DNA of 64,000 nucleotides. It comes from Prevotellaceae bacterium UBA3627 (GTDB lineage: Bacteria > Bacteroidota > Bacteroidia > Bacteroidales > Bacteroidaceae). Of this stretch, positions 19,501 to 25,470 are shown one piece after another. The position numbers and the translations under genes were made by a program. The stretch covers positions 62,034 to 126,033 of the forward strand of contig DFLE01000057.1 in assembly GCA_002373375.1 (NCBI GenBank), given 5' to 3'. Numbering within the stretch: the stretch's first letter is position 1; every line of letters begins with the position of its first letter. Under the pieces are notes generated by a model, which searched no databases, was not told the origin of the DNA, and saw only the letters and a list, made by a program, of their open reading frames with translations.

Positions 19501-19807
19501 CACCTTTACCAGTAAGACCATCAACAGTGGTTACTACATTGCCAACGACAAGTTCTGGAATGCAGCCAACCTCGACGAGGGTGCAGTAGTACCTCCTTAC
19601 CGTGCTTACGTTGAAGGTTCAGGATGGGCAGCAGCCAAGGGCATCTCAATCTTCGACCCTGAAGAGGAGACTACCGGTGTGACTACTGTCACTGCCGACA
19701 AGGCAGATGCTGACGCATGGTACACCCTCGATGGCGTGAAACTGGGTGCAAAGCCTAATAAGGCCGGCATATACATCCACGGAGGCAAGAAGGTAGCAGT
19801 AAAATAA
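13571..19807 (+). CDS. Giant secreted repeat protein (2078 aa)
   Basis: Signal peptide about 1-26 (FFLTLLMATVMMVLSPQIMRA). The N-terminal third has CxxC-type motifs (CSICHHYF, CAVCNK, CEVCGAY) and a GLUG-like stretch with VGGIVAYNAGTVENS and VGGLVGFNAGNGVVKN (about 280-320). From about residue 480 a beta-rich fold repeats. Six long units start near 15551, 16145, 16739, 17330, 17921 and 18512, each 591-594 bp, with the pattern VKAVLTKG, FAAAQQC, FTLDLNGDTI, ANLTITDSS, SLKGGKYMS and SYYNLRTDEE. The repeats suggest a right-handed beta-helix stalk. The last ~40 residues (AWYTLDGVKLGAKPNKAGIY...) form a sorting-type tail shared with the 1498-residue adhesin. It is likely a cell-surface or secreted adhesin; the ligand is unknown. 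No catalytic motif was seen. Confidence 0.85.
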   Translation: MQQRNFFLTLLMATVMMVLSPQIMRAAVETVTVGEGTSSSNDIPYGNLYKNSTSQMLYAADEIGKKSIIQRYADGEWIIPTSACSHQLIEHAAAPNTCGDDGNTLYYECSICHHYFSDAAAENEMEENSWVIPADPSQHEFTGNYDNNGFGQCAVCNKALYNIYMPAEYDDEENCFHIYNVGQLYWFADKVNNGTLSDEGYPFNAEVYGDLVVNSNVLTNEGELNGDGSNFLAWTPIDNYQGIFNGAGHTIKGLYGGVGLFNNNNGTVTRIYIEDSYFEGDITVGGIVAYNAGTVENSLSLATVKGNSNVGGLVGFNAGNGVVKNCYSRATVKAETTDATRSGKVVGYNEGTLANCYYLSDVADKQETEHPTVISKTAEQFASGEVAWLLNGEKVDETSVWGQCLGNDYAPAEVFPRPTTLYSVWKGYMCFDDSLQYANHNLHAEPNHDHVYGNGICEVCGAYQTPESQTTGGVLTFDIANYGNALYVAKYTNEGNTCAARLVVPKVMMTGSDAYMKISNGTLTLDLNGDTLTTNNSQVILVAGGDVTIHDSSTNGTGAVINGSSHGVNAQSGSLTITGGTFIGSGFAVLTSSSCTSLAISGGKYYATSGPSRLYTPGKSALAPDYSYYNLRTGEELKDYTNMPIFAELSTDTVIVKQASVKAVLTKNGEDTNYYSFNTAFTAAQQCTADDNAMLKLMKNYTIPNGYNAYITLSSGTFTLDLNGDTISNTNQTTILVSGANLTITDSSKGQNGALINSGSYAVNITGGSLTVLAGNLIARNTAPALNVGSSSPTVSLKGGKYMSNNTYGYRVYAYGKSLLAPDYSYYNLRTDEELNDITSGYLKMSNIADTLIVKQASVKAVLTKGGEDTNYYDFNSAFAAAQQCTADDNATLKLMKNRTMPSSEGYITLSSGTFTLDLNGDTIRNSNSQTILVNGANLTITDSSEGQKGALISTSSYAVNATSGSLIITGGTFVGNGTYCYAVNTSSSCDSLAISGGKYYVTGGSTYRLYTYGKSALAPGYAYYNMRTGEELTDYTGQPIYVAMSTDTVEVRQASVKAVLTKGGEDTNYYDFNSAFAAAQQCTASDNATLKLMKNRTMANSEGYITLSSGTFTLDLNGDTISNYSSQTILVSGANLTITDSSEGQNGALINSGSFAVNITGGSLTVLAGNLIARNTAPALYVGSSSPTVSLKGGKYMSNSTYGSRIYTYGKSLLAPGYSYYNLSTDEEMNDVTSGYISMSNTADTLIVKQGSVKAILTKGDEVTTYKDFNSAFAAAQQCKANEKATLKLMQNYAIPDNKSYITLSSGVFTLDLNGDTISIYNAQTILVSGANLTITDSSEGQKGALINRASSAVNVTDGSLTVLGGNIISRASASALNVGSSSPTVSLKGGKYMSNSTYGNRIYTYGKSLLAPGYSYYNLRTDEEMNDVTSGYISMSNTADTLIVKQGSVKAILTKGDEVTTYKDFNSAFAAAQQCTASDNATLKLMKNCTMPSSEGYITLSSGTFTLDLNGDTISNTNQTTILVSGANLTITDSSKGQNGALINSGSFAVNITGGSLTVLAGNLIARNTAPALYVGSSSPTVSLKGGKYMSNDTYGYRVYTYGKTLLAPGYSYYNLRTDEEMTDITNGSLAMSNIADTLVVKLGSDKMALTKGDNITIYKDINAAFAAAQQCTADDNATLKLLKNVTLPTGNGYITLTDGAFTLDLNGDTLGIKGDWVLKLNGTDLTVTDSSEDKKGALVNTASIVVYAVNGSLTMQSGNLKGKGDYSIYNNEAGMEITLLDGSYSGGMQYHANSTLNLPNVAMFDAEGNEIALKYTEYVDFNCYRTEEPFTVNPYYTVGDVKGKLTKVDNKYFADKLTLVDGMPFSSEYDFTAAEAEYSRTMTTKWGTICLPFDVTVSSVTDKTEEGYQPFDFYYVDDINDDVMTLNKETQKVSAGTGMILRHDGTGGEVSIKETNVEVSSNAACASNATNLWGTFTSKTINSGYYIANDKFWNAANLDEGAVVPPYRAYVEGSGWAAAKGISIFDPEEETTGVTTVTADKADADAWYTLDGVKLGAKPNKAGIYIHGGKKVAVK
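15551..19000 (+). repeat. Six tandem 591-594-bp coding repeats
   Basis: The GTCAAGGCA-type start of each unit lies at 15551, 16145, 16739, 17330, 17921 and (diverged, GACAAG) 18512. Several blocks, such as the GTTGGTTCATCATCCCCGAC segment, are nearly identical between units, so in-frame gain or loss by recombination is expected. The right boundary is approximate. Confidence 0.85.
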
Positions 19808-19823
19808 TAAAAGGAATATAACA

Positions 19824-19997
19824 ATGAGACATACTTATATAAAACCTGAAATGGAGACATTACTGCTCCCTATCTCTGAGATGATATGCGGCAGCGGTGA
19901 AGCGCAGGAAAACATCCCCGGAGGTAATCCCGATGATGAGCAGCAGCCGGGAGTGGCTGACGCGAAAGGTGTATGGAACTTTGATTACGAGGAGTAA
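19824..19997 (+). CDS. 57-residue peptide downstream of the giant protein
   Basis: ATG at 19824, TAA at 19995-19997. The product starts MRHTYIKPEME, has a moderately hydrophobic LLLPISEMICGSGE stretch, then an acidic Gly/Pro/Gln-rich middle and ends WNFDYEE. It lies 16 nt after the giant gene with an AAGGAATATAACA leader and before a strong terminator, so it is the last gene of that unit. From memory, short proteins with a Y-x-K-P-E start and an SG motif are frequent in Prevotella near secreted proteins. Their role is unknown to me. It has no classical signal peptide. Confidence 0.65.
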   Translation: MRHTYIKPEMETLLLPISEMICGSGEAQENIPGGNPDDEQQPGVADAKGVWNFDYEE

Positions 19998-20060
19998 TAC
20001 AACTCTATTGTAATCATCACACCACCTTCATCCATGCGGAAGGAGGCGGACAACAATAAT

Positions 20061-20106
20061 GAAGGCGGGAACCATCATCAGTATGGTTCCCGTCTTCGTT
20101 TTTTCC
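20061..20106 (+). terminator. Terminator of the giant-protein operon
   Basis: Stem GGCGGGAACCAT / ATGGTTCCCGTC with an 8-nt loop, then TTCGTTTTTT. It lies between the 57-residue peptide gene and sufB. Confidence 0.88.
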
Positions 20107-20156
20107 TCTGTCTTGCGAAACTTACTGAAACATTCTTTATTATAAAAAAAAAGTAG

Positions 20157-20164
20157 TAACTTTG
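20157..20164 (+). promoter_or_regulatory. -7 box of sufB
   Basis: TAACTTTG. It ends only 8 nt before the sufB ATG at 20173, so the transcript would have a leader of about 5 nt or none. Confidence 0.7.
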
Positions 20165-20172
20165 CACTCGTA

Positions 20173-21627
20173 ATGGCAGAGAAAAACGAATACGTCCGCC
20201 AGGTGGCGGAACAGAAGTATGAATACGGTTTCACTACCGATGTTCATACTGAGGTCATTCCCGTGGGACTGACCGAGGATATTGTGCGACTCATTTCTGA
20301 GAAGAAAGGTGAGCCGGATTGGATGCTTGACTTCCGTCTGAAGGCGTTCCGCCACTGGCAGACCATGAAGCAGCCGACGTGGGGGCATGTTACCATTCCG
20401 CCGATAGACTATCAGGCTATATCATACTATGCCGACCCTATGGCGAAGAAGAAGAACCCCAACCTTACGGAGGATGGGCAGATAGACCCTGAACTGGAAA
20501 AGACCTTCGACAAGCTCGGCATTCCGCTTGAGGAGCGACTGGCTCTGAGCGGCGTGGCTGTGGATGCCATCATGGACTCGGTATCGGTGAAGACTACATA
20601 CAAGGATAAGCTGAAGGAGCTCGGCATCATCTTCATGTCAATAGGCGAGGCTATAAAGGAGCACCCTGACCTGATAAAGGAGTATCTGGGTTCGGTGGTG
20701 CCTTACCGTGACAATTTCTTTGCCGCACTTAACTCGGCAGTGTTCTCTGACGGCTCATTCGTTTATATACCGAAGGGAGTGCGCTGTCCTATGGAACTGT
20801 CATCATACTTCCGCATCAACGCCGCTGGCACAGGACAGTTTGAGCGCACGCTGATAATAGCCGATGACGACGCATACGTCTCATACCTCGAGGGCTGCAC
20901 TGCCCCTATGCGCGACGAGAACCAACTGCATGCCGCCATCGTTGAAATAGTGGTAAAAGACCGTGCCGAGGTGAAATACTCTACCGTACAGAACTGGTAT
21001 CCGGGCGATGAAAACGGCAAGGGCGGCGTGCTTAACCTCGTGACGAAGCGCGGCGACCTGCGCGGCGAGAACTCCAAGCTTTCATGGACTCAGGTGGAGA
21101 CTGGCTCTGCCATAACGTGGAAATACCCATCATGCGTGTTGCGTGGCGACGGTTCGCAGGCTGAGTTCTACTCTGTGGCTGTTACCAACAACTACCAGGA
21201 GGCTGACACCGGCACGAAGATGATACACATGGGCAGGAACACGAAATCCACGATTATATCGAAGGGTATATCTGCCGGACACTCGCAGAACTCATACCGC
21301 GGACTGGTGCGTGCCACCTCAAAGGCCGACGGTGCACGTAACTATTCCTCTTGTGACTCCCTGCTGCTGGGCAGCAACTGCGGTGCGCATACCTTCCCAT
21401 ATATGGACATACGCAACAACACCGCCGTGGTGGAGCATGAGGCTACGACATCCAAGATAAGCGAGGCGCAGCTGCTATACTGCAACCAGCGTGGCATATC
21501 TACTGAGGATGCCGTAGGACTCATCGTCAACGGCTATGCCAAGGAGGTATTGCAGAAACTCCCTATGGAATTTGCCGTTGAGGCGCAGAAGCTCCTCAGC
21601 GTGAGTCTGGAGGGAAGTGTGGGGTAA
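20173..21627 (+). CDS. sufB: Fe-S cluster assembly scaffold SufB
   Basis: Scaffold subunit of the SufBCD complex, on which Fe-S clusters form from sulfur delivered by SufS. The 484-residue length is typical. Conserved blocks include GVRCPMELSSYFRIN (about 205), SYLEGCTAPMRDENQLHAAI (about 238) and the late NYSSCDSLLLGSNCGAHTFP (about 393-412), which holds the cluster/SufD-interface cysteine. The ATG at 20173 is supported by the promoter directly upstream. It opens the suf region: sufC, sufD and sufS follow on the same strand but separated by unrelated small genes. No IscR/SufR-type regulator is seen. Confidence 0.96.
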   Translation: MAEKNEYVRQVAEQKYEYGFTTDVHTEVIPVGLTEDIVRLISEKKGEPDWMLDFRLKAFRHWQTMKQPTWGHVTIPPIDYQAISYYADPMAKKKNPNLTEDGQIDPELEKTFDKLGIPLEERLALSGVAVDAIMDSVSVKTTYKDKLKELGIIFMSIGEAIKEHPDLIKEYLGSVVPYRDNFFAALNSAVFSDGSFVYIPKGVRCPMELSSYFRINAAGTGQFERTLIIADDDAYVSYLEGCTAPMRDENQLHAAIVEIVVKDRAEVKYSTVQNWYPGDENGKGGVLNLVTKRGDLRGENSKLSWTQVETGSAITWKYPSCVLRGDGSQAEFYSVAVTNNYQEADTGTKMIHMGRNTKSTIISKGISAGHSQNSYRGLVRATSKADGARNYSSCDSLLLGSNCGAHTFPYMDIRNNTAVVEHEATTSKISEAQLLYCNQRGISTEDAVGLIVNGYAKEVLQKLPMEFAVEAQKLLSVSLEGSVG

Positions 21628-21629
21628 CC

Positions 21630-21668
21630 ACAACCCCTCCCCTTAATCCCCTCCCGAGGGAGGGGAGG
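21630..21668. repeat. GC-rich palindromic repeat, copy 1
   Basis: ACCCCTCCCC then TCCCCTCCCGAGGGAGGGGA. The core CCCTCCCGAGGGAGGG is a perfect palindrome. Related copies lie at 23013-23057, 23588-23627, 28779-28812 and 59759-59835. Confidence 0.8.
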
Positions 21669-21736
21669 ATATATGGATTTGCTTACTGACGTTCAACATC
21701 AAAAGAATAACAGTATCTTAACTCTGAAGAAGATAT

Positions 21737-22135
21737 ATGAATAAAAAGATTATTGCGGCGATAATACTCCTCGCCATAATACTTGTAGCGGTGGTAACCT
21801 GTCCCGGCAAGCAGGCACATCAGGATGCTGTAATAGCAGAGATGAACAGTGCCGTAAAGCATGCGCTGAATGATAATGACAGCACAGAGCAGGAGAAGTC
21901 TGACCTTGAGAAAGGTTTTGCTGCCCTGGGCACCATGTTCGTGCAAAAGGCCCTGGAGGCAACACTGGAGTATAACTTGGAGTTAAACAACTATTTCCTG
22001 TTCAGTACGAGCAGCATAGAGACAGGAGACGAAAAGCAAACGCTCTCCATAGGTGTCTTTGGACATGTCTTTACCACCTTCGACCGTGATGACGTAAAAG
22101 AGAAACTTGATGAAGCTATAGGCGGAGGGCTGTAA
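21737..22135 (+). CDS. Small membrane-anchored protein, DUF4359-like
   Basis: A 132-residue protein with one N-terminal hydrophobic segment (IIAAIILLAIILVAVVT, residues 5-21), followed directly by CPGKQAHQDAVIAEM. The membrane-proximal T-C-P-x-K-x-x-H motif is what I remember of DUF4359 proteins. The rest is a short mixed alpha/beta domain (FLFSTSSIE, TLSIGVFGHVFTTF) expected in the periplasm. A cysteine at about residue 22 could be lipidated, but the preceding residues are a weak lipobox. It has no known link to Fe-S assembly although it sits between sufB and sufC. Confidence 0.65.
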   Translation: MNKKIIAAIILLAIILVAVVTCPGKQAHQDAVIAEMNSAVKHALNDNDSTEQEKSDLEKGFAALGTMFVQKALEATLEYNLELNNYFLFSTSSIETGDEKQTLSIGVFGHVFTTFDRDDVKEKLDEAIGGGL

Positions 22136-22219
22136 TGTTGTTCCAATAAATTAAATTAAGGAGACACAGAAGGGATTGCTCAAATTAAAACTTCTACGAA
22201 ATTATTTTTTTTTAATAAT

Positions 22220-22227
22220 TATTTTTG
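22220..22227 (+). promoter_or_regulatory. -7 box of sufC
   Basis: TATTTTTG. It overlaps the in-frame ATG at 22225, so translation of sufC must begin later, at 22255. sufC can thus be transcribed apart from sufB. Confidence 0.6.
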
Positions 22228-22254
22228 CATAATCAACGTAATCTTAGAATTACT

Positions 22255-23001
22255 ATGCTTGAAATAAAAAACTTACATGCCAAGGCTGGCGACAAGGAAA
22301 TACTGAAGGGTGTGAACCTCACCATCAACGATGGCGAGATACATGCCTTGATGGGCACTAACGGTGCCGGTAAGTCAACACTGTCTAACGTGATAGTGGG
22401 TAATCCCGCTTACGAGGTGACAGAGGGCGAGATACTGTTTAACGGACAGGACCTGCTCTCTATGAGCGCCGATGAGCGCGCCAATGCCGGCATATTCATG
22501 TCGTTCCAGATGCCGGTGGAGATACCGGGAGTGTCAATGACCAACTTTATGAAGGCTGCCGTCAACGCCCGTCGCAAGGCACAGGGACTGGAGCCTATGA
22601 AGGCCACCGACTTCATCAAGCTGATGAAGGAGAAACGCCAGCTGGTGGAGATAGACCAAAAGCTGATGTCACGCTCTGTAAACGAGGGTTTCTCCGGTGG
22701 CGAGAAGAAGCGCAACGAGATTTTCCAGATGGCAATGCTGGAGCCTACCTTCTGCATACTCGACGAGACCGACTCAGGTCTTGACGTTGACGCCCTGCGC
22801 ATCGTCGCCACAGGCTTCAACAAACTGCGCACTGAGAAGACATCAGCTATCGTCATAACCCACTACCAGCGTCTGCTTGACTATATAAAGCCCGACATAG
22901 TGCATGTGCTCATTGACGGCCGAATAGTAAAGACCGGCGGTCCTGACCTTGCACAGAAGATTGAGGACGAGGGCTTTGACTGGATAAAGGAGAGTTTGTA
23001 A
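22255..23001 (+). CDS. sufC: Fe-S cluster assembly ATPase SufC
   Basis: ABC-type ATPase of the SufBCD complex; ATP binding drives the rearrangement that lets the scaffold take up Fe-S precursors. Walker A is GTNGAGKST (about residue 35), the signature is FSGGEKKRNE (about 145), Walker B is FCILDETDSGLD (about 166) and the switch His is in ITHYQRLL (about 202). The start was placed at ATG 22255, giving 248 residues and the family N-terminus MLEIKNLHA. The longer frame begins inside the promoter box. Confidence 0.96.
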   Translation: MLEIKNLHAKAGDKEILKGVNLTINDGEIHALMGTNGAGKSTLSNVIVGNPAYEVTEGEILFNGQDLLSMSADERANAGIFMSFQMPVEIPGVSMTNFMKAAVNARRKAQGLEPMKATDFIKLMKEKRQLVEIDQKLMSRSVNEGFSGGEKKRNEIFQMAMLEPTFCILDETDSGLDVDALRIVATGFNKLRTEKTSAIVITHYQRLLDYIKPDIVHVLIDGRIVKTGGPDLAQKIEDEGFDWIKESL

Positions 23002-23012
23002 CCCCTCCACGA

Positions 23013-23057
23013 CCCAACCACGACCCCTCCCCTTAGTCCCCTCCCGAGGGAGGGGAA
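23013..23057. repeat. GC-rich palindromic repeat, copy 2
   Basis: GACCCCTCCCC then TCCCCTCCCGAGGGAGGGGA, same orientation as 21630-21668. It lies between sufC and the nucleotidyltransferase gene. Confidence 0.8.
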
Positions 23058-23094
23058 GGGATTACGATTACTGATTAAAAGAAAGGATTACAAT

Positions 23095-23409
23095 ATGCAA
23101 CGCAAGGAAATAGTAAGCCAAATAAGTGATGCCATAAAAGGTGTGGCACCCACTGCTACAGCCATACTCTATGGTTCGGAGGCAAGAGGTGAGGCACGTC
23201 CAGACAGTGACATAGATGTCCTGATACTGCTTGACGGTGATCATATTGACTTGAAACGTGAGATGGCTGTTACAGATCCTTTGTGGCAGATTGAATGGAA
23301 AACAGGCATACCTATCTCACCGACGGTGATGCTTCGCAGCCAGTGGGAACAAATGCCATTCAAAACACCTTTCTATCTTAATGTAGTAAACGAGGGAAAA
23401 GAAATATGA
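23095..23409 (+). CDS. MNT-type nucleotidyltransferase (antitoxin-like)
   Basis: A 104-residue minimal nucleotidyltransferase. The Pol-beta motif GSEARGEARPDSDIDVLIL (about residues 27-45) has the G-S-x10-D-x-D metal site. Such proteins are the antitoxin half of MntA/HepT (MNT-HEPN) modules, where they AMPylate the HEPN toxin. The gene overlaps the next ORF by 4 nt (ATGA), the usual layout for this pair, but that partner is truncated. It lies between sufC and sufD and is bracketed by GC-rich repeats, which suggests insertion into the suf region. Confidence 0.85.
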   Translation: MQRKEIVSQISDAIKGVAPTATAILYGSEARGEARPDSDIDVLILLDGDHIDLKREMAVTDPLWQIEWKTGIPISPTVMLRSQWEQMPFKTPFYLNVVNEGKEI

Positions 23410-23564
23410 AAGAGACACTTGACGAGAAAAGCCGCCAGAGCCTGATTGAGAAGCGACACAGCAGCGACTATGAAGCTTTCGCATACTGTGACAAGGCAAT
23501 GGTGAATGAACTTACACCCATGGCAATCGCCTTCATTGAGAGAATAAAAGAAATACTGGAATAA
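23406..23564 (+). pseudogene. Internally deleted HEPN-domain protein (52 aa)
   Basis: ATG at 23406 overlapping the nucleotidyltransferase stop, TAA at 23562-23564. The 52-residue product begins like a HEPN protein (LDEKSRQSLIEKR) and then jumps to a typical HEPN C-terminus (KRHSSDYEAF, ELTPMAIAFIERIKEILE). The central helices, including the R-x4-6-H RNase motif, are missing, about 70-80 residues compared with normal family members. The frame is kept, so a short product could still be made, but toxin activity should be lost. The family assignment rests on the C-terminal motif and the gene pairing. Confidence 0.65.
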
Positions 23565-23587
23565 AAAACTATTACCCTTTTACCATA

Positions 23588-23627
23588 TACTTTCCCTCCC
23601 GAGGAAGGGGATTAAGGGGAGGGGTTT
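23588..23627. repeat. GC-rich palindromic repeat, copy 3 (inverted)
   Basis: TCCCTCCCGAGGAAGGGGA then AAGGGGAGGGG, the reverse of copies 1 and 2, ending 5 nt before the sufD ATG. With copy 2 it brackets the nucleotidyltransferase/HEPN pair in inverted orientation. Confidence 0.8.
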
Positions 23628-23631
23628 CACT

Positions 23632-24918
23632 ATGAACCAATATATAGAATTATACAACGAGATAAAGCCGGTGCTTGACAAACAGGCAAGCCCTGTGCTT
23701 AACGCTGAGCGCGAGAAGGCCATCAACGCTTTCACGCGATTGGGACTGCCTACAAGGCAGACGGAGCGCTACCGCTATACCGACGTGGAGACGGCTTTCG
23801 CACCAGACTACGGTGTTTCACTGGCACCGCTGCAGCTGGAGGGCACACCTTACGTTACCAGCATAAAGGATGCTGACGAGAAGGCAACGAGGTATTACAA
23901 CACGGTGGTGGACAGCGCGGTGAACGCCGACGGTGAGCCCGTAGCCATAGACACGCTGAAGGGCGAGCATGAGGACGATGCACTGACGGCGCTGAACACT
24001 GCGCTGGCGAGCGATGCCATCGTGATATACCTGCCAAAAGGCACCAAGGCTAAGACTCCGATAAGGATAGAGAACATACTGTCTGGACAACAGGACACTA
24101 TGGCCATAAGGCGCGTGCTGATAGTAATGGAGGAGCTAAGTGAGGCCACCATCTTCTTTGTGGACCACGTAAAGCTTGACGGCGAGGCTGAGCAGGAGAA
24201 GAAACCCGCATACCTTACGCTGCAGGTGGTGGAGGTGGTGTGCAAGGACGGCGCACACCTCGATATGTACCAGCTGGAGGAGACCAACGAGCAGTGCCGC
24301 CTGTTCAGCAACCTGTATGTAAAGGCAGGCCGCGATGCGTCGGTGCGCCATAACAACATAACGATTTCCAACGGCATAACACGCAACGGCATTGACGTGT
24401 ATCTGCAGGGCAAGGGCGCCGAGGTGAAGCTCAACGGTGCAGTGATAGCCGACCGTCAGCAGCATGTGGACAACAACACGTTGATAGACCACCAGGTGCC
24501 ACAGTGCCAGTCGGGCGAGCTGTATAAATACGTTCTCGACGACGAGGCTGTATGCGCCTTCGCCGGTAAGATAATGGTGCGCGAGGGTGCTCAGCAGACC
24601 TCTTCGCAGGAGACAAACAACAACATGGTGGCAAACAACGATGCTCGTATGTACACCCAGCCTATGCTCGAGATATACGCCGACGACGTGAAGTGCGCAC
24701 ACGGCTCCACCGTAGGCGTGATGGACGATGCGGCAGTCTTCTATATGCAGCAGAGGGGCATACCCGTGGAGGTGGCACGCACGCTGCTCAAGAATGCGTT
24801 TATCTCCCAGGTGATAGACGAGATGAAGTGGACCGCCTTCCGCGACCGCCTGCACATACTCGTGGACAAGCGCCTCAGCAAAGAGGAGCGTTGCGGCACC
24901 TGCAGGATTTGCAAGTGA
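23632..24918 (+). CDS. sufD: Fe-S cluster assembly protein SufD
   Basis: SufB paralogue that completes the SufBC2D complex and helps iron entry. The N-terminal helical part (about 1-90) has RQTERYRYTDVETAF. The beta-helix core and C-terminal block DDVKCAHGSTVGVMDDAAVFYMQQRGIP (quoted in part: DDVKCAHGSTVGVMDD, about 349) are classic for SufD. It ends in RCGTCRICK with three cysteines. The length of 428 residues is normal. It is preceded 5 nt upstream by an inverted GC-rich repeat and followed by a small hairpin. Confidence 0.94.
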   Translation: MNQYIELYNEIKPVLDKQASPVLNAEREKAINAFTRLGLPTRQTERYRYTDVETAFAPDYGVSLAPLQLEGTPYVTSIKDADEKATRYYNTVVDSAVNADGEPVAIDTLKGEHEDDALTALNTALASDAIVIYLPKGTKAKTPIRIENILSGQQDTMAIRRVLIVMEELSEATIFFVDHVKLDGEAEQEKKPAYLTLQVVEVVCKDGAHLDMYQLEETNEQCRLFSNLYVKAGRDASVRHNNITISNGITRNGIDVYLQGKGAEVKLNGAVIADRQQHVDNNTLIDHQVPQCQSGELYKYVLDDEAVCAFAGKIMVREGAQQTSSQETNNNMVANNDARMYTQPMLEIYADDVKCAHGSTVGVMDDAAVFYMQQRGIPVEVARTLLKNAFISQVIDEMKWTAFRDRLHILVDKRLSKEERCGTCRICK

Positions 24919-24936
24919 CACTGACAGAAATTGCAC

Positions 24937-24955
24937 ACTGGGGTTTTAACCCAGT
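24937..24955 (+). terminator. Small hairpin after sufD
   Basis: ACTGGG / CCCAGT with a short loop, followed by TTTCC, 18 nt after the sufD stop. A second hairpin (CAAACTCCG / CGGAGTTTG) follows at 24976-25018. Either may end the sufD transcript; both are modest. Confidence 0.45.
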
Positions 24956-25106
24956 TTCCTTGCGATATTACTCAGCAAACTCCGGTTTGGCTCCAAATAC
25001 GCCAAAAATCGGAGTTTGTTGCGTTTTATAGCAACATCCTGTCAGTCAGCGTATTGCTAAAAAGCTCCATAAAAGCACAAGGAAAAACATACAAGGATAT
25101 ACGAAG

Positions 25107-25132
25107 AAAAGACTCAAAAAGAGCCTTTTTTT
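25107..25132 (+). terminator. Terminator-like hairpin between sufD and sufS
   Basis: AAAAGACTC / GAGCCTTTT with one mismatch, followed by more T residues. It lies in the 552-nt gap between sufD and sufS. Confidence 0.5.
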
Positions 25133-25138
25133 GATGTC

Positions 25139-25232
25139 AAAGCATAGCTTTCTGGGTGTAAAACGATAGCTTTCACACCGTGAAAGCTATGCTTTTGCTA
25201 TATAGAAGCTATCACTTCACTGGTGATAGCGG
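25139..25232. repeat. 22-bp-periodic palindrome array, solo copy 2
   Basis: ATAGCTTT recurs at a 22-nt spacing (25144, 25166), then the orientation flips to GTGAAAGCTATGC and AAGCTATCACTTC. Only this array and a TTCCTTGCGATATT fragment at about 24957-24970 are shared with the ~382-bp elements, so this is a partial or rearranged copy. The rest of the sufD-sufS gap shows no gene. Confidence 0.75.
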
Positions 25233-25363
25233 ACAAAACAATGCTGGAAACCCGCTGTTTTAACATCTGTTCACATCTCTTTCGCATATTGCACACCACC
25301 CTGTTTTTTGAAAAATAAATAACGTTTTTGCGGTGTTTTTTCCGATATATGAGTTTTCTTTTG

Positions 25364-25371
25364 TAACTTTG
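25364..25371 (+). promoter_or_regulatory. -7 box of sufS
   Basis: TAACTTTG, about 100 nt before the sufS ATG. No clear -33 TTTG. Confidence 0.6.
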
Positions 25372-25440
25372 CAGTGGCTAAGCACTACAACGCCGCCGAA
25401 AAGAAAATAACGATATACATATAGTTGAAAAATTAAACCT

Positions 25441-25463
25441 GTGGGAATTTACAGAACCCACCT
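25441..25463 (+). repeat. GTGGGAATT...AACCCACCT element in the sufS leader
   Basis: GTGGG and CCCAC arms flank an A/T-rich loop, 7 nt before the sufS ATG. The same element lies 5 nt before the prfB ATG (46865-46888) and at 47037-47060. Confidence 0.7.
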
Positions 25464-25470
25464 GAAGACA

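Noticed and set aside
25441..25470. GTG at 25441 as sufS start
   Set aside because: The codon lies in a repeated leader element; ATG 25471 gives the family N-terminus and normal length.
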